DNA of 6,444 nucleotides from JABCPE02 sp963521545 (GTDB taxonomy: Bacteria > Bacteroidota > Bacteroidia > Flavobacteriales > Weeksellaceae): positions 1 through 6,444 of the forward strand of contig CAUQVP010000094.1 in NCBI GenBank assembly GCA_963521545.1, read 5' to 3'. This document shows, one piece after another, positions 1 to 6,372 of this stretch. The translations under genes and the position numbers were made by a program. Under the pieces are notes generated by a model. It did not search any database, had not been told where the DNA came from, and saw nothing but the letters and a program-made list of their open reading frames with translations. Every line of letters begins with the position of its first letter. Position 1 is the first letter of the stretch.

Positions 1-1
1 G

Positions 2-427
2 GCTGTAGAATCTAAAGTTACATCTAACATTTCTGAATTAGAAGTTTCTTTATCTGAAAAATTGGATAAAATGTTAGCAGATGCTAAATTGGATGTTGCT
101 ATGTTCGAAAGATTGAGAACAGGAATTGATAAATTCTCTCACTCTGTAGATCAAATCAACCAAACTGTGGATGTTTCTGCTTCTACTCACAAATATAATG
201 AGCAAATGGCTTTGGCTGCTAATCACTTAGAAAGCATCAATGCACTATACGCTCTACAATTAGAACACGGAAGACAACAGTCTGAGTACAGCAAAAAATA
301 TGTAGCTGACATCCAAAAATCAGCTGAACAGTCAGAGAAGTTTAATGAAGAATTGAAAGGATTGACTACAAACCTTAATAGCTTGAACAGAGTTTATGGA
401 GGTATGTTAACAGCGATGAAAGCTTAA
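2..427 (+). CDS. gldL: GldL C-terminal part: T9SS/gliding motor stator protein (5' truncated)
   Basis: GldL is an inner-membrane protein that forms, with GldM, the proton-driven motor of type IX secretion and gliding. The reading frame is open to the left edge, so 141 residues of the C-terminal cytoplasmic part are visible. The N-terminal two-helix membrane hairpin that lies in the GldLM motor core is outside the window. The visible part has no hydrophobic segment and is rich in Glu, Lys, Ser, Asn and Gln, as expected for a long helical or coiled-coil tail. The segment ending in LNSLNRVYGGMLTAMKA matches the conserved GldL C-terminus as I recall it. A TTG at 62 is an internal Leu codon, not a start, because upstream codons are in frame and GldL-like. 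gldM follows after 48 bases with no terminator. Identification rests on the C-terminal motif and on gldM and gldN being next in order. Confidence 0.93.
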   Translation, partial: AVESKVTSNISELEVSLSEKLDKMLADAKLDVAMFERLRTGIDKFSHSVDQINQTVDVSASTHKYNEQMALAANHLESINALYALQLEHGRQQSEYSKKYVADIQKSAEQSEKFNEELKGLTTNLNSLNRVYGGMLTAMKA

Positions 428-475
428 TTTCTCATTGTGATTTTTAAATAATTTTAAACCAAAAAAAATTAAAAA

Positions 476-2038
476 ATGGCAAAAGAGAAATTATCACCTC
501 GTCAGAAGATGATTAACCTAATGTACTTGGTTTTCATCTGTATGTTGGCGATGCAAATTGACCAAGAGATTATTAGATCTTATTTTGATACTAACTCATC
601 TCTACAAGAGTCAAGAGAGTTGACTGAAAATAAAAATGATAAAATTTTTGAGCTTACTTTAAAAGCTAAATCTGAAACTAATGAGGCAGCAGCTCAAAAT
701 TATGAAATTTATCAAGGATTGAAAGGAAAAATCAATGCTTTAGTAGAATCAATAGAAGGCATCAAAACTCAATTGAAGAAAGAGGCTGGATATGATGAAA
801 AATCTGGAGTAGAAGATAACTTCAATGCTTTGAATGGTACGGAATATTCTACAACTAAGTTCTTTGACGGAGGTGATGAAAACGCCCCTTCTAAGGTTGC
901 TAAAGATTTGACTAAACAAATAAATGATCTTAGAACATTTATCTCTCAGTCTTTCGGAAATGTTCCAGAAATGAAAAACCTAGTGGAAAGAACTAACCAG
1001 ACAATGGTTACTGAATTTCCAAAAGGAGAAACAAGAAATGGTAAAGGATGGTTACAATATAAATTCCACAACCAACCATTGATTGCTGCATTATCTAACT
1101 TGGAAGTTATCCAGTCAGAAGCTAGAAACTTGCAGTCAGATGCTTTGGCATTGATGCTTCAAGAGAAAGTGGACGCTGATATCAAGTTTAACGCATACGA
1201 AGCTATCGTTGCTGGTCCTACAGTAATTATCCAAGGTCAGCCTGTAGAAGCTAAAGTATTCATCGGAACTTATTCTGATGATCCAAATCTTCAGTTCACA
1301 GGAGTTGATAGAACAACTAGAGGTATGGGATACAAAACTCTAGGAGGAGGAGTAGGAGAGCATACAATGAGTGGTACAGTTTCATATAGAAACTCTAAAG
1401 GAGAAATGGTAGCATTACCTTTCAAACACAACTATAGAGTAATCGCTGGAGCAGAAGAAGTAAAACTTCAAAGTGGAGCTTTGATTTCTGCTGATAAGAT
1501 GAATGTACTATATAGAGGTGTAGAAAACCCTATATCTGCATCTATGCTAGGTGTTGATAACTCTACAGTAACTCTTTCTGCGCCAGGTGCAAGTGTATCA
1601 GGAGGTAGAGGTAAATGGGTTATCAGACCAGGAGCTGGAAATACTGTAAATATCACAGTGTCAGGAAAACAACCTAATGGAAAAGTGGTTTCTCAATCAT
1701 TCCCATTCCGTATTAAGAGTGTTCCTGCACCACAAGGACAGATCAGATCTCAGAATGTAGTTTCTATGCCAGCAAGTTCTATTTCAAAACAAGTGATTTC
1801 GGCAGCTATACCTGATTTCGACTTCCCTGTAAGTTTCCAAGTAACAGGATTTAGATTCAAAGCGCCTGGAAAAGCAGCAATGTATGTGAGCGGAAACTCT
1901 CTAAGTGCAGCTGCTAACCTTACAGCTGGATTGAGAGCTGGAGATGTATGTTATGTATTTGATATCCAAGCTACTGCTACAGGATTGGGTGGACAAATGC
2001 TTAAAAATATCAGCCCAGTTGTCATAAATGTTCAGTAG
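476..2038 (+). CDS. gldM: GldM: T9SS/gliding motor shaft protein
   Basis: GldM (PorM in Porphyromonas) is the motor shaft: one N-terminal inner-membrane helix sits inside the GldL ring, and a long periplasmic part reaches the GldK/GldN ring. The 520 residues are close to the usual length (about 515). Residues 6-20 carry the family signature SPRQKMINLMYLVF, including Arg9 at the cytoplasmic end of the single membrane helix (about 12-28). By analogy with solved GldM/PorM structures, a helical D1 domain follows (about 36-225), then three beta-rich domains: D2 (about 235-325), D3 (about 326-415) with the conserved NVLYRGVENPI at 343-353, and D4 (about 425-520). The ATG at 476 is preceded by an A-rich leader without a Shine-Dalgarno sequence, normal in this phylum. 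Translation ends in tandem TAG TAA stops. The end of the helix (AMQIDQEIIRSYF) differs from the ALNMSKEVL-type sequence I recall from Flavobacterium. Confidence 0.97.
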   Translation: MAKEKLSPRQKMINLMYLVFICMLAMQIDQEIIRSYFDTNSSLQESRELTENKNDKIFELTLKAKSETNEAAAQNYEIYQGLKGKINALVESIEGIKTQLKKEAGYDEKSGVEDNFNALNGTEYSTTKFFDGGDENAPSKVAKDLTKQINDLRTFISQSFGNVPEMKNLVERTNQTMVTEFPKGETRNGKGWLQYKFHNQPLIAALSNLEVIQSEARNLQSDALALMLQEKVDADIKFNAYEAIVAGPTVIIQGQPVEAKVFIGTYSDDPNLQFTGVDRTTRGMGYKTLGGGVGEHTMSGTVSYRNSKGEMVALPFKHNYRVIAGAEEVKLQSGALISADKMNVLYRGVENPISASMLGVDNSTVTLSAPGASVSGGRGKWVIRPGAGNTVNITVSGKQPNGKVVSQSFPFRIKSVPAPQGQIRSQNVVSMPASSISKQVISAAIPDFDFPVSFQVTGFRFKAPGKAAMYVSGNSLSAAANLTAGLRAGDVCYVFDIQATATGLGGQMLKNISPVVINVQ

Positions 2039-2067
2039 TAAATAAATATAATTAATATCAAAATAAA

Positions 2068-3171
2068 ATGAGAAGAATATTATTGTTCTTTCTTGTGTTT
2101 ACTTTCTTCTTTGCAGATGCTCAGAAGGGAAAAGGAAAAAAGAAAGCTGGAGCTAAAAAGACAGCAGTAGCCAAAAAAGGTAAAAAAGGTAAAGCAGGAA
2201 AGACTAAAACTGTTCAAGAAGAACAAGAACAACCAGCACCTGTGGTAGAGGTTAAAAAAGAGCCAGAGATTCCATTGAATCCAGTAAACTCTTTGAGTAT
2301 CCTTAACTCAGATTCACCAGCTGCGTTGAGACACTATAGAAACTTGAATACAGTTAAGAAAGGGGATTCTCTTATTTCCGTAAAAAACAATCCAGTAAAA
2401 TACGGATATGTAGAGGATAAGGATATTGTTAGAAGTATGGTGGTATGGGAAATTATTGATATGAACGAAAAAATCAATAGACCATTCTATTATAACTCTG
2501 ATGGTTTGGTAGCTTCTACAAAATCTTTATACCAACTTCTTTTAGATGGAGTAAATGATGGCTCTATTAAAGAGGTGTATAAAGATGAGATGTTCACACA
2601 GAGAATGACAAAAGAGGAAATCAAAAATGCTACAAGATATGAGATTGTGCATGACTCTTACATCGAAAGAATCAATGCTGGTGAGAAAATTTCAGAGGAA
2701 GAAAAACAACAATACATAGATGTTTATGAAACTAAATCTGAAAATGTAAAAATGCTGAAAATCAAAGGAATGTGGTACATCGACCGTAGAGATGCCCAGT
2801 TGAAATACAGATTATTAGGTATTGCTGCTATGGGTAAAGATCCTACATCTAGTGCCTTGAGAGGACCTAATGGAGAACCTCTTGGTAACGCAGATGAGCT
2901 TATTGATTTGTTCTGGGTATTCTACCCAAGTGCAAGAGAAGTATTGGCGAATGCAGTAGTATTTAACAATAAGAACTTGTCTTCTGACCTTACATTTGAT
3001 GATTTATTGAATGCAAGAAGATTCTCTTCTATCATCTATAGATCTGAAAATGGATATGGTACAGGGAATATCAAAGACTACATCCCGAATGATGCTAACG
3101 CTCAACTAGAAGAGAGCGAAAGAATCAAAAATCAAATTCTCGAGATGGAGAATGATATGTGGAATTATTAA
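2068..3171 (+). CDS. gldN: GldN: periplasmic T9SS/gliding protein with a lysine-rich N-terminal segment
   Basis: GldN (PorN) is a periplasmic component that binds the lipoprotein GldK and contacts the tip of GldM; it is required for type IX secretion. Residues 1-18 form a signal peptide (basic MRR, a Leu/Phe-rich core, and ADA before the likely cleavage site at Gln19). There is no lipobox cysteine, so the product should be soluble. Residues 20-47 contain 14 lysines and no acidic residue, followed by a Glu/Pro-rich stretch to about residue 69. The folded GldN core starts near residue 110. Recognisable segments are WEIIDMNEKINRPFYY (127-142), LLLDGVNDGSIKEVYKDE, an LFWVFYPSAREV segment, and the C-terminal ERIKNQILEMENDMWNY. 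At 367 residues it is slightly longer than typical GldN, and the basic linker accounts for this. It begins 29 bases after gldM and ends before a strong terminator, so it is probably the last gene of the operon. Confidence 0.95.
   Translation: MRRILLFFLVFTFFFADAQKGKGKKKAGAKKTAVAKKGKKGKAGKTKTVQEEQEQPAPVVEVKKEPEIPLNPVNSLSILNSDSPAALRHYRNLNTVKKGDSLISVKNNPVKYGYVEDKDIVRSMVVWEIIDMNEKINRPFYYNSDGLVASTKSLYQLLLDGVNDGSIKEVYKDEMFTQRMTKEEIKNATRYEIVHDSYIERINAGEKISEEEKQQYIDVYETKSENVKMLKIKGMWYIDRRDAQLKYRLLGIAAMGKDPTSSALRGPNGEPLGNADELIDLFWVFYPSAREVLANAVVFNNKNLSSDLTFDDLLNARRFSSIIYRSENGYGTGNIKDYIPNDANAQLEESERIKNQILEMENDMWNY
2125..2208 (+). other. Lysine-rich low-complexity segment of GldN
   Basis: This stretch encodes GldN residues 20-47, directly after the predicted signal peptide. 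Half of the residues are Lys and most of the rest are Gly, Ala and Thr. The DNA is purine-rich with several A5-A6 runs, including two near-identical copies of aaaaaaggt. An acidic Gln/Glu/Pro stretch follows (residues 50-67), giving a positive block then a negative block ahead of the folded domain. It is probably disordered. Its function is unknown. Confidence 0.85.
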
Positions 3172-3194
3172 TTTTATTATAATTTTAACATAAT

Positions 3195-3229
3195 AACCTA
3201 GGCAAATTTTGCCTAGGTTTTTTATTTTT
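3195..3229 (+). terminator. Intrinsic terminator of the gld operon
   Basis: The arm aacctaggc (3195-3203) pairs perfectly with gcctaggtt (3211-3219) around the 7-base loop aaatttt; the A and T of the loop could extend the stem further. A T-rich tract follows (3218-3229, broken by a single A). It lies 23 bases after the gldN stop, as expected for the end of the operon. Confidence 0.9.
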
Positions 3230-3230
3230 G
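3223..3230 (+). promoter_or_regulatory. Candidate -7 promoter element of the FAD oxidoreductase gene
   Basis: TATTTTTG fits the Bacteroidota -7 consensus TAnnTTTG exactly. It lies inside the T-tract of the preceding terminator and ends four bases before the ATG at 3235, so transcription would start at or within a few bases of the start codon and give a leaderless or nearly leaderless mRNA. I see no clear -33 TTTG/TTG at the usual spacing; the stretch where it should lie is taken up by the terminator stem. T-rich sequence makes a chance match more likely. Confidence 0.5.
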
Positions 3231-3234
3231 TGTT

Positions 3235-4278
3235 ATGAGAGAAACAGAATACATCATTGTAGGAGATGGATATGCGGCTTTATTTTTTGCACATCAGCTA
3301 CTAAAAGAAAATAAAGATTTTGTTATTTTTTCAGAAGGTAAAAAGAGCGCCTCACAGATTTCGGCTGGGATGATAAATCCTGTGGTTTTGAAGCGTTTTA
3401 CTTCTTTTTGGCTGGCAAAGGAGCAGATAGATTTTTTGCATAAAACTCTGTCTGAAATACAGCAGTATACAGGCAAGAATTATTTGATAAATAAACCTAT
3501 CCAAAGGATTTTTCATAATGAAGAAGAAAGAGAACTGTGGAATAAAAAGATGAAAGAAGAAAGCCTTAGGCCTTTTTTGCACCCTGTTTTTGAGGAATTG
3601 GATGTGGTGAAAAATCCATTTAGTTCAGGTAGGGTAAATCATTCTGCGAGGCTCGATGTAGAGGCATTCTTTGGAGATATTTTACAATATTTGCAAAAAA
3701 ACGAATATTTGGTGAAAGAAAGATTTGATTACGCTGCTCTTGATGTAGAAAACTCTCATTATAAGGATATTAAGTTTAAAAATATTGTTTTTGCGGAAGG
3801 AATAGTCGTGAAGCATAATCCATATTTTAGAGAAATCCCTATTCATATTAACAAAGGACATCATTTGGTGGTAAATCTCTCTGTGCCGCTGGAAGGGGAT
3901 TTTACGATTAAGAAAAAACATTTTATTTTTCCATTGGAAAACGGAAAATATTATTACGGAGGAACTTACGATAGGGAAAGAACTGATGAAAATGTAGATG
4001 AAGAGGCGAAAGAGCAGCTGATGAACGGGCTGTCTCAGTTTTATCCAGAAAAATTCGAAGTGGAGGAAATCAATGTAGGATTTCGTCCTACCGTGGCGGA
4101 TAGGAGACCTATTTTAGGAAGACATGAAAAGCATAAAAACCTCTATGTTTTCAATGGGCTGGGAGCGAGAGGAATCTTAAATGGATGCTATTTTTCAAAG
4201 GAGCTTTTTGATTTTATAGAAGGGAAAAAAGACCTGCTTCCCGAGGTGAATTTAACCAGATTTACAGAACCGAAATAA
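3235..4278 (+). CDS. DAO-family FAD-dependent oxidoreductase, substrate unknown
   Basis: This 347-residue protein has the layout of the D-amino-acid oxidase/glycine oxidase (DAO) family, flavoenzymes that oxidise amines or related substrates. Residues 5-15 form the N-terminal FAD-binding Rossmann turn with the sequence VGDGYAA; the third glycine of GxGxxG is Ala. Glu34, after the second beta strand (FVIFSE), is in the place of the residue that binds the adenosine ribose. The C-terminal part has GFRPTVADRRPILGRH and then NLYVFNGLGARGILNG, the usual DAO closing motif that completes the flavin site. No signal peptide or membrane segment is seen, so it is probably cytoplasmic. The ATG at 3235 fits the start of the beta-alpha-beta fold and the promoter just upstream. 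It is separated from gldN by a terminator, so its position next to the motility operon does not prove a shared role. Phe codons are 25 TTT to 3 TTC, suggesting modest expression. The substrate cannot be read from the sequence. Confidence 0.85.
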   Translation: MRETEYIIVGDGYAALFFAHQLLKENKDFVIFSEGKKSASQISAGMINPVVLKRFTSFWLAKEQIDFLHKTLSEIQQYTGKNYLINKPIQRIFHNEEERELWNKKMKEESLRPFLHPVFEELDVVKNPFSSGRVNHSARLDVEAFFGDILQYLQKNEYLVKERFDYAALDVENSHYKDIKFKNIVFAEGIVVKHNPYFREIPIHINKGHHLVVNLSVPLEGDFTIKKKHFIFPLENGKYYYGGTYDRERTDENVDEEAKEQLMNGLSQFYPEKFEVEEINVGFRPTVADRRPILGRHEKHKNLYVFNGLGARGILNGCYFSKELFDFIEGKKDLLPEVNLTRFTEPK

Positions 4279-4280
4279 AT

Positions 4281-4313
4281 AAAAATCCCACCATTTGGCG
4301 GGATTTATTTTTT
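4281..4313. terminator. Bidirectional terminator between the oxidoreductase gene and panC
   Basis: The arm aaatccc (4283-4289) pairs with gggattt (4300-4306). Inside it, after one A-C mismatch, cc (4291-4292) pairs with gg (4297-4298) around an attt loop. A T-tract follows on the plus strand, and an A-rich tract precedes it that reads as T-rich on the minus strand. It fills most of the 39 bases between two converging stop codons and can serve both genes. Confidence 0.85.
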
Positions 4314-4317
4314 GAAA

Positions 4318-5163
4318 TTAGTCAAGGTGGATATTGTCAATTAATCGAACTCCATCAACCAAAACAACGATGAACGCTCGGTAATTCTTTCCATTTTCTA
4401 TTTTATCTGCTTCTTTCAAGGTTTCTTCATCAGCGATGATGAAATATTCCAGCTCAAAGTCAGAGTCCTCAAAGGTTTTTTCTACAAATGTTTTGACATT
4501 AGAGAGGCTGGATTTTCTGAACATTTTGTTGGCTTTTACCAAAGTAGTATAGATAAGTTTGGCTTTATCTCTTTGTTCAGGGCTTAGCCTCATATTTCGC
4601 GAACTCATTGCCAGTCCGCTCTCTTCCCTGAAAATAGGCATTCCTACGATGTTGATAGGCAGATTTAGCTTTTGAACTAGTTTTTTGATAATTGCCAACT
4701 GTTGGAAATCTTTGTCGCCAAAATAGGCATTATCAGGCTGAACTTGTTTGAAAAGCTCCTCCACCACAGTTCCTACACCGTCAAAATGTCCAGGTCTAGA
4801 TTTTCCTTCCATTTCGTTTTCTAACCCATCAAAATCATAGCTTTTTCGCTCTAATCCATTAGGGTAAAGGTCTTCCACAGATGGAGTATAGACCGCATCT
4901 ACATTTTTAGTTTTTTCTAAAAGGTCAATGTCTGCTTCTATGGTTCGTGGATATTTTTCTAAATCCTCAGGATTGTTGAATTGAGTAGGATTCACGAAAA
5001 TAGAAGATACTACGATATCATTCTCCTTTCTGGCCCTCTCGTAGAGTGAGAGGTGTCCGCCATGCAAGGCGCCCATTGTAGGAGCAAAACCTATTTTTAG
5101 CCCTTTGTTTTTGGCATTAGCGATATAAATTTGTAAATCTTTAGTGTTTCTGATAATTTCCAT
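4318..5163 (-). CDS. panC: Pantothenate synthetase (pantoate--beta-alanine ligase)
   Basis: PanC joins pantoate and beta-alanine using ATP, through a pantoyl-adenylate intermediate, in the cytoplasm. This is the last step of pantothenate (coenzyme A precursor) synthesis. The 281 residues are the usual length. The nucleotidyltransferase signature is intact: PTMGALHGGH at 28-37 with the HxGH pair His34/His37, FVNPTQF at 56-62, SRPGHFDGV at 122-130, FGDKDFQQ at 148-155, and MSSRN at 186-190, the KMSKS-like loop. All expected ATP- and pantoate-binding motifs are present, so the enzyme should be active. The start at 5163 lies about 27 residues before the PTMG motif, as in homologues. It is transcribed divergently from gapA and converges on the oxidoreductase gene, so it appears monocistronic. 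No panB or panD lies beside it in the window. No perfect TAnnTTTG is visible upstream on its strand; TAATTTTA and TAATTTTT are one-mismatch candidates. Confidence 0.97.
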   Translation of the reverse strand: MEIIRNTKDLQIYIANAKNKGLKIGFAPTMGALHGGHLSLYERARKENDIVVSSIFVNPTQFNNPEDLEKYPRTIEADIDLLEKTKNVDAVYTPSVEDLYPNGLERKSYDFDGLENEMEGKSRPGHFDGVGTVVEELFKQVQPDNAYFGDKDFQQLAIIKKLVQKLNLPINIVGMPIFREESGLAMSSRNMRLSPEQRDKAKLIYTTLVKANKMFRKSSLSNVKTFVEKTFEDSDFELEYFIIADEETLKEADKIENGKNYRAFIVVLVDGVRLIDNIHLD

Positions 5164-5260
5164 AATGATAAAATAATATTTGGTAAAATTAGAAAAATTA
5201 AAGTAAAAATTATGCCAAATGAAATATTAAATTTAACTCGTTTTATTGGACTTTATTTTG

Positions 5261-5268
5261 TAAATTTG
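5261..5268 (+). promoter_or_regulatory. Candidate gapA promoter (-7 element)
   Basis: TAAATTTG is an exact match to the Bacteroidota -7 consensus TAnnTTTG. It would place the transcription start near 5273 and leave a leader of about 57 bases before the gapA ATG. The upstream -33 element is not clear: a TTG at 5246-5248 is only 12 bases away, shorter than the usual spacing of roughly 17-23. Confidence 0.65.
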
Positions 5269-5271
5269 TGC

Positions 5272-5289
5272 AGGTCAAGTTTAAGACCT
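5272..5289 (+). promoter_or_regulatory. Inverted repeat/hairpin at the 5' end of the gapA leader
   Basis: AGGTC (5272-5276) and GACCT (5285-5289) are perfect complements separated by 8 bases. They begin almost exactly where transcription from the TAAATTTG element should start. As RNA this is a small 5'-terminal stem-loop that could protect the mRNA; as DNA it could be a dyad operator. The following leader (5290-5329) is A-rich and carries no Shine-Dalgarno sequence. No T-tract follows the stem, so it is not a terminator. Confidence 0.4.
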
Positions 5290-5329
5290 CGGATAAAAAG
5301 AAGAAAACTTTAAATTTAATTATAACATC

Positions 5330-6334
5330 ATGTCAAAAATCAAAGTAGGAATCAACGGATTCGGTAGAATTGGGAGTTTAGTTTTCAACGCAATGGTTGA
5401 AAGAGATAACATCGAGGTTGTAGGAATTAACGATCTAGTGAATGCTGAATACATGGCGTATATGCTAAAATATGATTCAGTTCACGGGAAATTCGCAGGA
5501 GAGGTTTCTGTAGAAGGGAACGACCTTATCGTAAATGGTAAGAGAATAAGAGTAACTTCTGAAAGAGATCCTAACAACTTGAAATGGAATGAAGTAGGTG
5601 CAGAATATATCGTAGAATCTACGGGGCTTTTCTTAACAAAAGAAACTGCTACTGCCCACCTAAATGCTGGTGCGAAAAAAGTGGTTCTTTCTGCTCCATC
5701 AAAAGATGATACGCCAATGTTCGTAATGGGAGTAAACCACAAAGAACTAAAAGCTGACCAAAATATTTTCTCTAACGCTTCTTGTACTACCAACTGTCTT
5801 GCGCCATTAGCAAAAGTGGTTCATGACAACTTCGGGATTGTAGAAGGGCTGATGACTACTGTACACGCTACTACGGCTACACAGAGAACTGTGGATGGCC
5901 CATCTATAAAAGACTGGAGAGGTGGTCGTTCAGCATTGTTGAACATCATTCCTTCTTCTACTGGTGCTGCTAAAGCGGTAGGAAAAGTGATTCCTTCTCT
6001 TAACGGAAAACTGACAGGTATGGCGTTCAGAGTGCCTACTGCTGATGTTTCTGTGGTGGATTTAACGGTAAGACTAGAAAAAGCAACTTCTTACGATGAA
6101 ATTTCTCAAACTATCAAATCTGCTTCTGAAAACGAATTAAAAGGAATTTTAGGCTATACAGAAGATCCTGTGGTATCTCAGGACTTTATAGGAGATAAGA
6201 GAACTTCTATCTTCGATAAAGGAGCAGGAATTATGCTTTCTCCTAACTTCGTGAAGTTGGTATCTTGGTATGACAATGAGACAGGATATTCTAATAAACT
6301 GACAGACTTGTTGGCTCATTCAGCGACATTATAA
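5330..6334 (+). CDS. gapA: Glyceraldehyde-3-phosphate dehydrogenase, NAD-type, phosphorylating
   Basis: GapA interconverts glyceraldehyde-3-phosphate and 1,3-bisphosphoglycerate with NAD in glycolysis, in the cytoplasm, normally as a tetramer. The 334 residues are the standard length. The N-terminal NAD-binding fold has INGFGRIG at 8-15 and an Asp at position 35 (IND), typical of NAD preference. The active site is SCTTNC at 151-156 with catalytic Cys152, and His179 lies in TVHATTATQ. The run VDGPSIKDWRGGR, then NIIPSSTGAAKAVGK, FRVPTADVSVVDL and WYDNETGYS, resembles Escherichia coli GapA and the eukaryotic enzymes more than the Bacillus type. No key residue is missing. Phe codons are 10 TTC to 1 TTT, consistent with strong expression. 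It has its own promoter and terminator and appears monocistronic. The ATG at 5330 fits the usual start of the Rossmann fold. Confidence 0.98.
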   Translation: MSKIKVGINGFGRIGSLVFNAMVERDNIEVVGINDLVNAEYMAYMLKYDSVHGKFAGEVSVEGNDLIVNGKRIRVTSERDPNNLKWNEVGAEYIVESTGLFLTKETATAHLNAGAKKVVLSAPSKDDTPMFVMGVNHKELKADQNIFSNASCTTNCLAPLAKVVHDNFGIVEGLMTTVHATTATQRTVDGPSIKDWRGGRSALLNIIPSSTGAAKAVGKVIPSLNGKLTGMAFRVPTADVSVVDLTVRLEKATSYDEISQTIKSASENELKGILGYTEDPVVSQDFIGDKRTSIFDKGAGIMLSPNFVKLVSWYDNETGYSNKLTDLLAHSATL

Positions 6335-6343
6335 TAAACAAAG

Positions 6344-6372
6344 AGCCTCTTTTTAGAGGCTTTTATTTTTTT
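6344..6372 (+). terminator. Intrinsic terminator of gapA
   Basis: The arm agcctct (6344-6350) pairs perfectly with agaggct (6355-6361) around a tttt loop. A T-tract follows (6361-6372, broken by a single A). It starts nine bases after the gapA stop codon and ends directly at the next ATG. Confidence 0.88.

Noticed and set aside
62..427. Gene starting at TTG 62
   Set aside because: The frame is open to position 2 and the upstream codons continue the GldL-like helix, so the TTG is an internal Leu codon of a truncated gldL.
428..475. Separate promoter for gldM in the gldL-gldM gap
   Set aside because: Only a one-mismatch TAATTTTA is present in very AT-rich sequence, and there is no terminator before it, so co-transcription is the simpler reading.
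1468..1656. Minus-strand reading frame inside gldM
   Set aside because: It lies wholly within a well-supported gene on the other strand and shows no recognisable domain.
2125..2208. Programmed frameshift or slippage site in the A-rich tract of gldN
   Set aside because: The zero frame runs through to a complete GldN, and I see no alternative-frame product worth making. Slippage remains possible but unsupported.
3294..3921. Three minus-strand reading frames inside the oxidoreductase gene
   Set aside because: They are rich in Phe, Lys and Ile as expected from antisense of AT-rich coding DNA. They overlap one another and a clear flavoenzyme gene, and have no domain.
5482..5793. Minus-strand reading frame inside gapA
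   Set aside because: It is antisense to the highly conserved GapA NAD-binding and active-site region, so it is a shadow of that gene.
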